Below are positions 14,788-23,859 of a DNA stretch of 64,000 bases, one piece after another. Both the position numbers and the translations under genes were made by a program. The DNA is from Bacteroidota bacterium. GTDB taxonomy: Bacteria; Bacteroidota; Bacteroidia; Bacteroidales; Paludibacteraceae. The notes beneath the pieces were generated by a model that searched no databases, was not told where the DNA came from, and saw nothing but the letters and a program-made list of their open reading frames with translations. Position 1 is the first letter of the stretch. The number at the start of each line of letters is the position of its first letter. Location: positions 1-64,000 of the forward strand of contig JAFNAS010000014.1 of the NCBI GenBank assembly GCA_017860295.1, written 5' to 3'.

Positions 14788-15795
14788 ATGCATATTATTC
14801 TGAAAGTCATACTTCACCTGTTCTTTTGGACGGTCTTTTTCCTGCTTTCGGGAGCCAACAGTTTCCGTTTGGCGGAAGGAACCGGCTACCTCGTGCAGCA
14901 CCTGTGGCTCTACCTTTCGGGGGTGTTGTGGGCGGCAAGTTCGTTCTATTATTTTTACTTCTTTTTGTATCGTTACATCGAACAGCATCGGTTTGTTCGT
15001 TATCTGGTGCTGTCATTTATCTTTGTTATCGGTATTTCGGTTTTGTTTATTGCCTTTTACCGCCTCGTTGTGTTTCCCAACCATTTCAACGAACCGGTAT
15101 CCTGGAACTTTACCACCACCTTCGGAACCTATGTTATTGCCAGTTGCGGAAGCTTGTTACGTGGCTTTGTGGTATGGATCGAATCGGTAGGACAGAAGGA
15201 AGAACTGCTCAAACGTAACCTGCAACTGGAGCTCGATGCGCTGCGTTCGCAGGTCAATCCTCATTTTCTGTTCAATACGTTGAACAATATCGATGCCCTG
15301 ATACGTACGCAACCCCGTAAAGCTTCGGAAATGCTCATTACGCTTTCGGATGTGATGCGCTATATGTTGTATCAGACCAAAGCCCCGACGGTTACTCTCG
15401 AAATGGAGAGCAAACATTTACAGAATGTGATTGCGCTGCATCGGGTTCGTTTTCAGGAACCCGATTATATTTCGTTTCACACGGAGATAACCGACCCCGG
15501 ACAGACCATAGCGCCTTTGCTGCTGTTGCCCTTTGTAGAAAATGCCTGTAAGTATACTCATCCCAGAAAGCAGCAGCCTTCTATCGTTGTTTCGATGTGC
15601 CAGACGCAGAATCGATTGTCGTTTCAATGTTTGAATGGGTATGACAATGCCGAAACTCCGAATGAGGAGAGTGGCGGTATCGGACTGGAAAATGTAATGA
15701 AACGTCTGCAACTGCTCTATCCCGGTAAACATCAATTGGAAATGTCGGACCGTAATAGGGAGTTCTCGGTTCGTTTGACGATCGAACTTTTTTAG
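14788..15795 (+). CDS. LytS/YehU-type sensor histidine kinase
   Basis: A 335-residue membrane histidine kinase. About four membrane helices occupy residues 1-135. The His_kinase domain (PF06580 type) follows, with LRSQVNPHFLFNTLNNIDAL around residue 152-171 holding the phospho-accepting His of the NPHFLFN motif. The ATPase part has LLLLPFVENACKYTHPR (N box) and a Gly-rich GGIGLENVMKRLQLL. It is directly followed by its LytTR response regulator, 9 bp downstream. The signal is unknown; homologues sense membrane potential, pyruvate or peptides. Confidence 0.93.
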   Translation: MHIILKVILHLFFWTVFFLLSGANSFRLAEGTGYLVQHLWLYLSGVLWAASSFYYFYFFLYRYIEQHRFVRYLVLSFIFVIGISVLFIAFYRLVVFPNHFNEPVSWNFTTTFGTYVIASCGSLLRGFVVWIESVGQKEELLKRNLQLELDALRSQVNPHFLFNTLNNIDALIRTQPRKASEMLITLSDVMRYMLYQTKAPTVTLEMESKHLQNVIALHRVRFQEPDYISFHTEITDPGQTIAPLLLLPFVENACKYTHPRKQQPSIVVSMCQTQNRLSFQCLNGYDNAETPNEESGGIGLENVMKRLQLLYPGKHQLEMSDRNREFSVRLTIELF

Positions 15796-15804
15796 AATAA
15801 GTAT

Positions 15805-16500
15805 ATGATGAAAATCTGTTGCATTGCTGTAGAAGACGAACCACCTGCGCTCGAAAAACTGGTTCGGTTTATTCGCGATACCTCCTGGCTCGAGCTCCTG
15901 GCTACCTTTACCAAAAGCATCGATGCAATGGTATATCTCAACGAGAATGAGGTGGATTTGATGTTTCTGGATATCCGCATGCCCGCGATGACCGGCTTGC
16001 AACTGCTCGATACGTTGCAACGGAAGCCACAGGTGATTATCACCACAGCCTATACCGAGTATGCCCTGAAAGGGTACGAATACGGCATTGTAGATTATCT
16101 GTTGAAGCCGTACTCATTCGAACGGTTTGTGCAGGCCGTGCAGAAAATTAAAACCGATATGCAACCGGGAGTATCGACGCCTGCCAATGCATTTATTTTT
16201 GTAAAGATCGATTACCGGATTGTCAGGGTTGACTATGATGATGTTTGGTATATCGAAGGGATGAGAGACTACCGTTGCATTGTGTTGTCGACGGGCAAGA
16301 TATTGACATCAACTACTTTCAGTGAACTGGAAGCTGCTTTGCCCCGGCATCTGTTTGCCAGGATTCATAAATCGTATATGGTATCGTTGCAAAAAATCAA
16401 ATTGATAGAACACCACCGAATCTACATGCATGATAAAGTGTTACCGATAGGAGAGACCTACCGGCAGGCATTTTATCAAAGCATCAACAATACGAAATAA
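15805..16500 (+). CDS. LytTR-family response regulator
   Basis: A 231-residue response regulator. The receiver domain has the acidic pair VEDEPP near residue 10, the phospho-acceptor Asp in LMFLDIRMPAMTG near residue 55, and Lys in LLKPYSFERF near 106. The C-terminal LytTR DNA-binding domain begins near 135 (IFVKIDYRIVRVDYDDVWYIEG) and includes FARIHKSYMVSLQKI, the family signature. Start is at either 15805 or the adjacent ATG 15808. It pairs with the LytS-type kinase upstream. Confidence 0.93.
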   Translation: MMKICCIAVEDEPPALEKLVRFIRDTSWLELLATFTKSIDAMVYLNENEVDLMFLDIRMPAMTGLQLLDTLQRKPQVIITTAYTEYALKGYEYGIVDYLLKPYSFERFVQAVQKIKTDMQPGVSTPANAFIFVKIDYRIVRVDYDDVWYIEGMRDYRCIVLSTGKILTSTTFSELEAALPRHLFARIHKSYMVSLQKIKLIEHHRIYMHDKVLPIGETYRQAFYQSINNTK

Positions 16501-16520
16501 CAAAAAATACGCTTAAATAA

Positions 16521-16550
16521 TTTGTTTCTAAAATAAAATTTATACCTTTG
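16521..16550 (+). promoter_or_regulatory. Bacteroidetes-type promoter of the aminotransferase leader
   Basis: TTTG at 16521-16524 and TACCTTTG at 16543-16550 match the -33 TTTG and -7 TAnnTTTG consensus with an 18-bp spacer. The predicted RNA would start near 16557, about 25 bases before the leader peptide ATG. Confidence 0.75.
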
Positions 16551-16581
16551 TACTATGCTTTTGGGCAGTAAAACGTATTAT

Positions 16582-16653
16582 ATGAGATTGAGTCTAAATA
16601 GTATTGCGGTCATTATTATCGTCATCGGAATCCCTGGGATTTGCCGAAGGTGA
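16582..16653 (+). CDS. Ile-rich leader peptide of a transcription attenuator
   Basis: A 23-codon frame that starts ATG 16582 and ends TGA 16651-16653. The peptide has 7 Ile, 2 Val and 2 Leu, with a run IAVIIIVIGI in the middle. It is followed by an intrinsic terminator placed before the aminotransferase gene. This is the layout of the ilv/leu leader peptides of enteric bacteria, where ribosome stalling at Ile/Val codons prevents termination. The last codons (TGC CGA AGG) can pair with the 5' arm of the terminator (CCTTTCGG), giving a plausible antiterminator. Function is inferred from layout. Confidence 0.7.
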   Translation: MRLSLNSIAVIIIVIGIPGICRR

Positions 16654-16679
16654 TAGTTTTGTGCTGCACAAAATAGTTC

Positions 16680-16720
16680 AACCCCCTTTCGGTAAAAGCC
16701 GAAAGGGGGTTTCTTTTTTT
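16680..16720 (+). terminator. Attenuator terminator before the aminotransferase
   Basis: CCCCCTTTCGG (16682-16692) and CCGAAAGGGGG (16699-16709) form a perfect 11-bp stem with a six-base loop, followed by TTTCTTTTTTT. It lies after the Ile-rich leader peptide and 22 bases before the aminotransferase ATG, so it should block transcription unless an alternative fold forms. Confidence 0.85.
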
Positions 16721-16742
16721 ATTCACTTAATACATTTGTCTT

Positions 16743-17930
16743 ATGAAAGAAACCGCATCAATCAGTTTTGCACATCGTATGGAGGGAGTTCCCCGTTCGT
16801 TTATTCGTGAAATATTAAAAGTTGCCATTTCGCCCGAGGTGATTTCGTTTGCGGGTGGTTTGCCTAACAAAAAACTGTTTCCGTTGGAAGAGTTACAGGC
16901 AAGTGCGGTGAAACTGATGTCGGGTTCGGATCGGAATATTTTGCAGTATGCCAATACAGAGGGCTACCTGCCTTTGCGGGAAAAAATTGCCGAACGGTAT
17001 GCGCACAAGGGATTACAGATCAATCCGCAGAATATTCTAATTACTAACGGATCGCAGCAGGGACTCGATCTGCTGGGAAAAATATTTATCAACGAAGGAG
17101 ATGCCTTGGTGATGGAAGAACCGGGTTATCTGGGCGCTATTCAGGCATTTTCTATTTTCCATCCCCGCTTTGTAACCGTACCGCTTACCGATGAAGGAAT
17201 TGATGTCGATTGTTTTCGACAAGCAATAGCAAATGAGAATCCGTGTCTGGCCTATCTGATTCCCAATTTTCAGAATCCATCGGGAATCAGTTACACGGAA
17301 GAGCGACGCAAGGAGGTGGCTCGTATTAGTAAGGGGAAGCCGTTGTTTTTGGTGGAAGACGATCCGTATGGCGATATTCGCTTCCAAGGTGAACGAAAAA
17401 ATTCGTTCTACCATTATCTGCCGGAGCAGACCATCCTGCTTGGAACCTTTTCCAAAACGGTAGTGCCCGCTTTTCGTATGGGATGGATTGTTGCGCCCGA
17501 TGCCGTAATGGATCGATTGATTGTGGCAAAGCAAGCGGCCGATCTTCATACCGATTATTTCACGCAACGGTTGGTGTATCAATATCTGTCCGATTATGAT
17601 ATCGACTGGCATATTGCACAAATATGTGAAGCGTATGGCCGGCAGGCCGGAGCAATGATGCAGGCCATCGAACACTATTTTCCGAAAGAGATTCAATATA
17701 CCCATCCCGAAGGGGGAATGTTTCTGTGGCTGACGTTGCCAGAAGGCCGAAATGCGATGGAGTTGTTCGATCTGGCCATCAAAGAGAACGTGGCTTTTGT
17801 GCCGGGAAATCCTTTCTATATTGATAAAGCGGAGGTCAATACCTGTCGGCTCAACTTTTCCTGTTCCGACGAAATGGAAATAGAGGAGGGCATCAGACGG
17901 CTATCCGGCGTGTTGGCAACGCTTGGTTGA
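16743..17930 (+). CDS. PLP-dependent aminotransferase (class I/II, LysN/AvtA-like)
   Basis: A 395-residue fold-type I aminotransferase of the 2-aminoadipate/valine-pyruvate type. Seen: ISFAGGLPNKKLFP near residue 35, the ITNGSQQGLDLLG segment near 100 (cofactor phosphate), YLIPNFQNPSG near 173 (Asn contacting PLP), VEDDPYGDIRF near 202 (Asp and Tyr), and the Schiff-base Lys in LGTFSKTVVPAFRMGWI near 233. The Ile-rich attenuator upstream suggests regulation by branched-chain amino acid supply, so I infer a role in valine, isoleucine or leucine transamination. The family also includes lysine/2-aminoadipate and aromatic enzymes. Confidence 0.9.
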   Translation: MKETASISFAHRMEGVPRSFIREILKVAISPEVISFAGGLPNKKLFPLEELQASAVKLMSGSDRNILQYANTEGYLPLREKIAERYAHKGLQINPQNILITNGSQQGLDLLGKIFINEGDALVMEEPGYLGAIQAFSIFHPRFVTVPLTDEGIDVDCFRQAIANENPCLAYLIPNFQNPSGISYTEERRKEVARISKGKPLFLVEDDPYGDIRFQGERKNSFYHYLPEQTILLGTFSKTVVPAFRMGWIVAPDAVMDRLIVAKQAADLHTDYFTQRLVYQYLSDYDIDWHIAQICEAYGRQAGAMMQAIEHYFPKEIQYTHPEGGMFLWLTLPEGRNAMELFDLAIKENVAFVPGNPFYIDKAEVNTCRLNFSCSDEMEIEEGIRRLSGVLATLG

Positions 17931-17943
17931 TGATCATCATTGA

Positions 17944-18429
17944 TTATACGTTTTGCGATTGCATTATGGAGCTTACAAAGCCCATGGTGAGTCCGGCAAT
18001 CATAAAAGCGATTACGAAGATAATAGAGATTATAACCATTACTCCGGTAGCAATGTAATAAAATTTCAGATACTTGAACGCATCTTCCATATCGCTGCTA
18101 TTTTTGCCGGCTACTGCTTTTTTTGTGAGATTTGAGAAACGAACCAAAAACCACATCGGAACAAAAGTCAGTATGGCAGCCAGTAAGTATGCAACTCCTA
18201 TCATACCTGCTCCCGGCACGGTGCCCTTTGCGCCGCCAAGCAATAACACCACGGCCAACAAAGCCAGCAGTATGGCCATAGCAATAGAAAAAACGGCAAT
18301 AAATTTCGACCATTTACGCATTTCATTCAGGTGAAGCAATGCCGCATCGGTTATTTCAATACTGTTTTTGATAGCCTCTGTTTTTTGTACATCGGCAGCC
18401 TCTTTGGGTTTTTCAACATAATAGTCCAT
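17944..18429 (-). CDS. DUF5362-like membrane protein
   Basis: A 161-residue protein with three to four predicted membrane helices (about residues 44-64, 75-97 and 128-155), a charged N-terminal tail, and the segment ALLHLNEMRKWSKFIAV before the first helix. This matches my memory of DUF5362, a family common in Bacteroidetes with no known function. It is convergent with the aminotransferase gene, 13 bp apart. Upstream it faces the TlpA-like gene across a 375-bp divergent intergenic region. Confidence 0.75.
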   Translation of the reverse strand: MDYYVEKPKEAADVQKTEAIKNSIEITDAALLHLNEMRKWSKFIAVFSIAMAILLALLAVVLLLGGAKGTVPGAGMIGVAYLLAAILTFVPMWFLVRFSNLTKKAVAGKNSSDMEDAFKYLKFYYIATGVMVIISIIFVIAFMIAGLTMGFVSSIMQSQNV

Positions 18430-18742
18430 ATATGTAAAGGTAAGGTTATGATTACGTATTATTTCGTGTTTTAATATCGTTTACTCGGTTGTGTCAGATC
18501 CATTGTTTATGCTGTTGTTCAATTGCCTGTTTAAATGGAGTTGATTTGTCACAATCTGTCGATAAATCAACAGTTGTTATCATTAGATATTACAAATATA
18601 CGATTTCAAATGTTCTTTTTTCATACGTAAAGGACGATCCATAGAAATATTTATGATGCAAATTGTATTTGTAACTCGTTATCAAATAAATACAAGTGAA
18701 AATAAAACAATGTTCGGTATGCAAAAAAAGAGCGAAAAGCAA

Positions 18743-18773
18743 GTTGTAATCTGAGCTAAAACTCCTATTTTTG
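18743..18773 (+). promoter_or_regulatory. Promoter of the TlpA-like gene
   Basis: GTTG at 18743-18746 and TATTTTTG at 18766-18773 fit the Bacteroidetes -33/-7 pattern with a 19-bp spacer, 31 bp before the ATG at 18805. The rest of the 18430-18805 intergenic region is AT-rich with no other feature that I can support. Confidence 0.55.
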
Positions 18774-18804
18774 AGACAAAATTACAATAAAACAATATTT
18801 ACAC

Positions 18805-19935
18805 ATGAAGAAAACTTTCTTAACCCTTTTATGTACGCTGCCTATTGCCGTTTTTGCACAGCAGAATTACACTGTAGCCGGTAAAGTTGGGCAGCTGAAC
18901 GCTCCGGCTAAGGTTTATTTACTGCATCAAGATAATAATAAAATTGTGATCGATTCGGCGAAAATAGTAAACGGAAGTTTTACTTTTAAAGGCACTATAG
19001 AAGAACCTACTGCAGCACGGTTTGTATTGGATCACGCAGGAACCGGAATTAAAAAACAGCAGAAAGACCAATTGAATATCTATCTGGAAGCCGGCATCAT
19101 CACTATTCAAAGCAAAGATTCTGTCGTCAATGCGTCTATCGGCGGTTCGAAGATCAATGCATTGAATCTGCAATTACAAAAGACTCTTGAGCCGATTACC
19201 CGTAAAGAGAAAGTGCTGTATGCCGATTATTTGGCTGCAACATCCGAACAGCGTCAGTCGAAAGAGTTTATGGCCGGTATTGAGCAGAGAGACGAAGCTA
19301 TTGAAGTTGAAAAAAGTCAGGTGCTCAAAGCGTTCATAAAGGCAAATCCGGCCAGTTTTCTGAGTTTGGACATTTTAAAATCAATTGCCAACACTAGTAC
19401 AGATGCTTCGCAACTTGAATCTACATTCAATACTCTGACTCCGGGAATTAAAAATACCAAAAGTGGAAAAGAACTTGCTGTGGCTATTGGCAGGATGAAA
19501 GCTACTGCTATTGGTTCTATTGCACCCGATTTCACGATGAACGATCCAGAAGGAAAATCCATTACATTGTCCGGTTTTAGGGGAAAATACCTCTTACTCG
19601 ATTTCTGGGCGTCATGGTGCGGCCCTTGTCGTCGCGAGAATCCGAATGTTGTAGCTGCATTCAATCATTTCAAAGACAAGAATTTTACCATTTTGGGCGT
19701 CTCTCTCGATAATGAAAACGGAAAAGAGGCCTGGTTGGCGGCGATCAAAAAAGACGGGTTGGTATGGAATCATGTTTCCGACCTGAAATATTGGAACAGT
19801 GCTGCTGCTCAGCTTTATCAGGTACACTCTATTCCTCAGAATTTCCTACTGGATCCGACAGGAAAAATCGTAGCTAAAAACCTTAGGGGAGAAGATCTGG
19901 AAAAGAAATTAAGTGAGCTTTTGGACCACAAATAA
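18805..19935 (+). CDS. TlpA-like thioredoxin-fold protein with DUF4369 N-terminal domain
   Basis: A 376-residue exported thiol-disulfide protein. A signal peptide (residues 1-18, ending VFAQ) precedes a DUF4369-type beta domain (about 22-110, YTVAGKVGQLNAPAKVYLL), then a helical linker and a thioredoxin-like domain with active site WASWCGPCRRE near residue 270 and the cis-Pro segment HSIPQNFLLDPTG near 348. Such proteins reduce periplasmic disulfides, for instance for c-type cytochrome maturation or redox repair. Followed by a terminator, so monocistronic. Confidence 0.92.
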   Translation: MKKTFLTLLCTLPIAVFAQQNYTVAGKVGQLNAPAKVYLLHQDNNKIVIDSAKIVNGSFTFKGTIEEPTAARFVLDHAGTGIKKQQKDQLNIYLEAGIITIQSKDSVVNASIGGSKINALNLQLQKTLEPITRKEKVLYADYLAATSEQRQSKEFMAGIEQRDEAIEVEKSQVLKAFIKANPASFLSLDILKSIANTSTDASQLESTFNTLTPGIKNTKSGKELAVAIGRMKATAIGSIAPDFTMNDPEGKSITLSGFRGKYLLLDFWASWCGPCRRENPNVVAAFNHFKDKNFTILGVSLDNENGKEAWLAAIKKDGLVWNHVSDLKYWNSAAAQLYQVHSIPQNFLLDPTGKIVAKNLRGEDLEKKLSELLDHK

Positions 19936-19950
19936 GCAATCCAAACCAAT

Positions 19951-19990
19951 AAAAAGAGCGGAAATGAGAAAAATCATTTTCGCTCTTTTC
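19951..19990 (+). terminator. Intrinsic terminator after the TlpA-like gene
   Basis: AAAAGAGCGGAAATGA (19952-19967) pairs with TCATTTTCGCTCTTTT (19974-19989), with one G-T pair and a six-base loop, ending in a T-rich run. The A-rich 5' arm could also let it work in reverse. Confidence 0.7.
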
Positions 19991-20462
19991 ATATTTCGAC
20001 AGGTAGAGATATGCTAAAATAGCCTTGAATTTATCTCTGTTTTAGATCGCCAATATGCCCTGTTGTAACAGACGGAATCTCCACGGAGCTGTTACTTGAC
20101 CACCTGAAATTTGGTCTTATGCCGATCGATTAGAAATAGGCTTGTGGTGAGATATTTATTGATTTTGTAATTTAAAACAAGAGCGGTCATACCATCCATA
20201 TCTTTGGAAAACGCTATGGTGTTTTGTCTATTAACTCAAGAAATAGACTAAAAAAACATTAATATGCATCGATTTTTTAAAAAATAGATTATCTTTGAAT
20301 TCCTTTTCTTTAGGGTAAGAAAGTCGTTCTTTAGCAGACTTCGACAAAAGTACCTGAACTACCCGAAATCCAATCTAGAGAGTTTAATAAAGAGTGAGTG
20401 TCCGATTCGGAACAAGCTAAGCCATTGGCGAAGCGAGTGTACTTAATTCATTTATTACGCTT
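19991..20462 (+). promoter_or_regulatory. Long leader region of the TonB receptor gene
   Basis: A gene-free stretch of 470 bp. Two -7-like elements are visible: TATCTTTG at 20199-20206 and TATCTTTG at 20290-20297. The second has a T-rich segment about 20 bp upstream and would give a leader of about 160 bases. No riboswitch motif was recognised in that leader. GCCATTGGCGAAGCGAG near 20420 hints at local pairing. Confidence 0.45.
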
Positions 20463-22805
20463 ATGTTTTTAAGGCAATTAATCATATTGATTTTGATGTT
20501 ATGTTCGTTGTCGGCTATGGCTGCGGCGCTTCCTGCTGACAGGTTCAGTTTAAGTGGAATCATTAAAGATGCAGCCAACGGAGAAGTGATGACGGGAGTG
20601 AATGTGTATATTCGAGAGTTGAAAAGTGGAGCAGTAACCAATAATTACGGATTTTATTCGGTCACGGTTCCTCGTGGAAAATACACAGTCGAAATTTCCT
20701 ATTTAGGCTACCAGACTCTGGTAAAGAAAGTGAATTTGATGATGTCGCAGAAAGTAGATGTGGAGCTGAGGGAACGAGCCAAAGAAATAGCTGAAATAGA
20801 GGTAAAATCTCAGCGTAAGGATATGAACCAAGCATTAAATTCGATGGGAGCCGAACAAGTCTCCATCAATGCAATACGTAAGATACCTGCACTGATGGGC
20901 GAAGTAGATCTTCTGAAAGTAGTGCAGTTGTTACCCGGAGTGGTTTCTGCGGGCGAAGGAACATCCAATTTTAGCGTGCGGGGTGGTGGCATCGATCAGA
21001 ATCTTATAGTTCTTGACGATGCCACTATTTATAATGCATCTCACATGATGGGTTTCTTTTCGGTATTCAACAACGATGCTATCCGGAATATGACGCTTTA
21101 CAAAGGAGATATTCCAGCCTCATACGGAGGGCGACTTTCGTCGTTGCTCGATGTACATACCAAAGACGGTAATTCGAAAACATTTGCCGGTAGTGGTGGT
21201 GTCGGCTTGATATCAACCAGACTAACACTTGAAGGGCCGCTGGTTTCGGACAAAGTGTCGTGTATCGTTTCGGCACGACGCACGTATGCCGATTTGTTTC
21301 TGAAGATGTCTCCCAATAAAGATCTTCGGGATAACAAACTCTATTTTTATGATTTCAATGCCAAATTGAACTATCGGATCGACGATAGAAACCGCATCGC
21401 AATTTCCGGTTATATGGGTGAAGATGTATTTAAAAATAGTTATGTAGGGTTTCACTTTGGAAATGCGGCAGCACTCCTTCGCTGGAATCATATTTTTTCG
21501 CAAAAAATTTACAGTAATTTGTCATTGAACTACAGTCGCTATAAGTACAATCTTCAATCCGAAATCAGCGACAATGATAATTTTGACTGGCGTTACTCCA
21601 TGCGGGATTTCTCACTGAAACATGATTTTTCCTGGTTTTTGATACCAGAGCATACCATTAAGTTCGGTTATGCCGGAATATATCACAGGTTGAGCCCCGG
21701 GAACGTGACTTCTACAGCAGGTATGGGTGCCGATAGTAAATTTATATTGCCAGATATTAATGCTGTTAAGGCATCAATCTATTTGTCGGATGAGTGCCGA
21801 TTATCGAATCGTTTGTCGGTAAAAGCCGGTTTTCGCTTTACCGTATTTGCGAGTATCGGTACCGGAACGGTATATAATTACGACCAAAATTACAATGTAA
21901 TCGATTCGACTGTATATAAAACAGGACAGATTATAAAAACTTATTATCGTTTATCTCCCCGATTAGGGCTTACGTATCGTATCGATGAACAATCATCGAT
22001 GAAAGCCAGCTATGCACGTACCAACCAGTTTTTGCAAATGGCCTCCAATTCAACGGCAGGTACTCCACTCGATCTTTGGTTTACTGCTGGTAAGAACATT
22101 CGTCCGCAGACATGCGATCAATTTGCATGGGGCTATTTTCGTAATTTTTTTCATCATAAGCTGGAAACATCCGTAGAGTTCTTCTACAAATCGTTGCAGC
22201 ATACTATCGATTTTAAGGATCATGCACGGTTATTCCTCAATCCAAAGCTTGACGGAGAATTGCGGCTTGGACATTCGCATGCTTATGGTGTCGAATTTCA
22301 GTTGGAAAAAAATGAAGACAAGCTCACCGGTTGGATTAGTTATACTTATTCCCGCTCACGAAATACCATCTATGGAATCAATGATAATAAATCGTATCCT
22401 TCACCCTACGAACGTCCTCATACAATATACATCGTTGGAAATTACGAACTAAGCCGGGCTCTCTCTGTGGGAACAAACTTTGTGTATACGACAGGGCAAC
22501 CAATCACTTATCCTGTAGGACGTATGGAAATAGAAGGTGTTATAGTTCCCATATATTCGAAACGTAATGCATACCGGATGCCTGATTACCATCGGCTCGA
22601 TCTGTCGTTAACATGGAAACCCCAGACTAAAAAGCCTCATAAATGGCAAGGAGAGTGGAATGTTTCGGTATATAATGCTTATGGGCATAAAAATGCATGG
22701 GCAATTAATTTTGAAAAAGATCCAAATAATCCGTATAAGACCAGGGCAAAAATGACATATTTATTTGCAACAGTACCTTCTATATCGTACAACTTTAAAT
22801 TTTAG
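20463..22805 (+). CDS. TonB-dependent outer-membrane receptor
   Basis: A 780-residue outer-membrane receptor. A signal peptide (1-23) is followed by a CarboxypepD_reg-like beta-sandwich (about 28-115, FSLSGIIKDAANGEVMTGVN), then the plug domain (about 130-230: VVQLLPGVVSAGEGTSNFSVRGGG) and a beta-barrel ending in the aromatic C-terminus PSISYNFKF. The barrel is smaller than that of SusC proteins and there is no SusD partner. It is followed after 4 bp by a DUF4249 lipoprotein, a pairing seen often in Bacteroidetes. The substrate is unknown. Confidence 0.93.
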   Translation: MFLRQLIILILMLCSLSAMAAALPADRFSLSGIIKDAANGEVMTGVNVYIRELKSGAVTNNYGFYSVTVPRGKYTVEISYLGYQTLVKKVNLMMSQKVDVELRERAKEIAEIEVKSQRKDMNQALNSMGAEQVSINAIRKIPALMGEVDLLKVVQLLPGVVSAGEGTSNFSVRGGGIDQNLIVLDDATIYNASHMMGFFSVFNNDAIRNMTLYKGDIPASYGGRLSSLLDVHTKDGNSKTFAGSGGVGLISTRLTLEGPLVSDKVSCIVSARRTYADLFLKMSPNKDLRDNKLYFYDFNAKLNYRIDDRNRIAISGYMGEDVFKNSYVGFHFGNAAALLRWNHIFSQKIYSNLSLNYSRYKYNLQSEISDNDNFDWRYSMRDFSLKHDFSWFLIPEHTIKFGYAGIYHRLSPGNVTSTAGMGADSKFILPDINAVKASIYLSDECRLSNRLSVKAGFRFTVFASIGTGTVYNYDQNYNVIDSTVYKTGQIIKTYYRLSPRLGLTYRIDEQSSMKASYARTNQFLQMASNSTAGTPLDLWFTAGKNIRPQTCDQFAWGYFRNFFHHKLETSVEFFYKSLQHTIDFKDHARLFLNPKLDGELRLGHSHAYGVEFQLEKNEDKLTGWISYTYSRSRNTIYGINDNKSYPSPYERPHTIYIVGNYELSRALSVGTNFVYTTGQPITYPVGRMEIEGVIVPIYSKRNAYRMPDYHRLDLSLTWKPQTKKPHKWQGEWNVSVYNAYGHKNAWAINFEKDPNNPYKTRAKMTYLFATVPSISYNFKF

Positions 22806-22809
22806 ACAG

Positions 22810-23691
22810 ATGAATACCACGCGATTTTTCTTTGCCGTTTTAGTTCTGTCGGCAATGTTGTTTGTGGCCTGTACAACCGATTTTGATGTACAACTTGACA
22901 GCATATCACCCGAGCTGGTCGTTGATGGTGCTGTTACTACCGATACTACCGCTCACACTGTTTATCTGAAAAAAACAGGAGCTTATTTCTGCGATCAACC
23001 CGCAGATGTGGTCACAGGAGCTATGGTTACACTTAGTGATGGACTAAATACCGTTGTTCTGAAGGAAGACAGCACGGAGAAAGGTGCTTATAGAACGGCG
23101 GCCAACTATTATGGTATCGTAGGACGCACTTATACACTGACGATTGGTAGTGTGGATATCAACAACGATGGCAAGAAAGAGACGTATACCGCGTCCAGTA
23201 TCATAGAGGAAGTACCTTCGGTCGAGAAGATTAATGTAAGTAAAGAAATCGTTTTTTACGAAAATGTGTGGGCGATAAATGTATGGATGCATGATCCGGC
23301 CGGTATCTCAAACTATTATCTCACCAAAGCTTTTAAAAACGATGTGTGTTTGTCGGATACCATTACAGAATGGAATATAATGACTGATTCTTTTTTTAAT
23401 GGTGTTGATTTATGTAACAGAACTATTATGTATTTGCCTTCGAATATCAAAACAGAGAAAATTCATAGCGGCGATAAGGTCGGATTGGAATTATGTGGCA
23501 TAAGCGAAGATTATTACAGTTTTATAAGTGAAGTACAACAAGAGGCTGGTGAACGAAACCCCTTGTTCGGTGGACAACCTGCTAATGTTCGCACCAATGT
23601 CAAACAAATTTTTCCAACGAATACAACAGGGAGTCCCAGAGGTTATTTTGCTGCTTATTCCATCTCTCGCGCCCAAACCATATACCAATGA
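22810..23691 (+). CDS. DUF4249 domain lipoprotein
   Basis: A 293-residue lipoprotein. The signal and lipobox are clear (FFAVLVLSAMLFVAC, Cys near residue 20). The mature N-terminal part PELVVDGAVTTDTTAHTVYL and the strand pattern that follows (GAMVTLSDGLNTVVL) are characteristic of DUF4249, a beta-sandwich family. I chose ATG 22810, directly after the receptor stop; an earlier in-frame ATG at 22765 overlaps the receptor and would spoil the signal peptide. It probably acts with the TonB receptor at the outer membrane, possibly in ligand capture. It ends before a strong terminator. Confidence 0.9.
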   Translation: MNTTRFFFAVLVLSAMLFVACTTDFDVQLDSISPELVVDGAVTTDTTAHTVYLKKTGAYFCDQPADVVTGAMVTLSDGLNTVVLKEDSTEKGAYRTAANYYGIVGRTYTLTIGSVDINNDGKKETYTASSIIEEVPSVEKINVSKEIVFYENVWAINVWMHDPAGISNYYLTKAFKNDVCLSDTITEWNIMTDSFFNGVDLCNRTIMYLPSNIKTEKIHSGDKVGLELCGISEDYYSFISEVQQEAGERNPLFGGQPANVRTNVKQIFPTNTTGSPRGYFAAYSISRAQTIYQ

Positions 23692-23724
23692 AGATAACAG
23701 GAGGAGGTTGTCATCACGCAAAGA

Positions 23725-23772
23725 ACGGCATATTCGTAGAAGAAATCAACGAATATGCCGTTTCATTTTTTT
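23725..23772 (+). terminator. Intrinsic terminator after the TonB/DUF4249 operon
   Basis: ACGGCATATTCGT (23725-23737) and ACGAATATGCCGT (23749-23761) form a perfect 13-bp stem with an 11-base loop, followed by a T run. Confidence 0.85.
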
Positions 23773-23797
23773 GACTTTCGATACATGGAAAATATTG

Positions 23798-23805
23798 TAA
23801 CTTTG
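23798..23805 (+). promoter_or_regulatory. -7 element before the Nudix gene
   Basis: TAACTTTG matches the Bacteroidetes -7 consensus 55 bp before the Nudix ATG. A convincing -33 element at the right distance was not found; TTTG of the preceding terminator tail lies slightly too far upstream. Confidence 0.5.
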
Positions 23806-23859
23806 TACCGTTTTCGATTGAAAATCTTTAGAAAACAGTATAATTCAACATAAATAACG

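Noticed and set aside
16604-16810. 68-codon frame across the attenuator
   Set aside because: It reads through the terminator hairpin and the aminotransferase start in another frame; the shorter Ile-rich frame starting at 16582 explains the region better.
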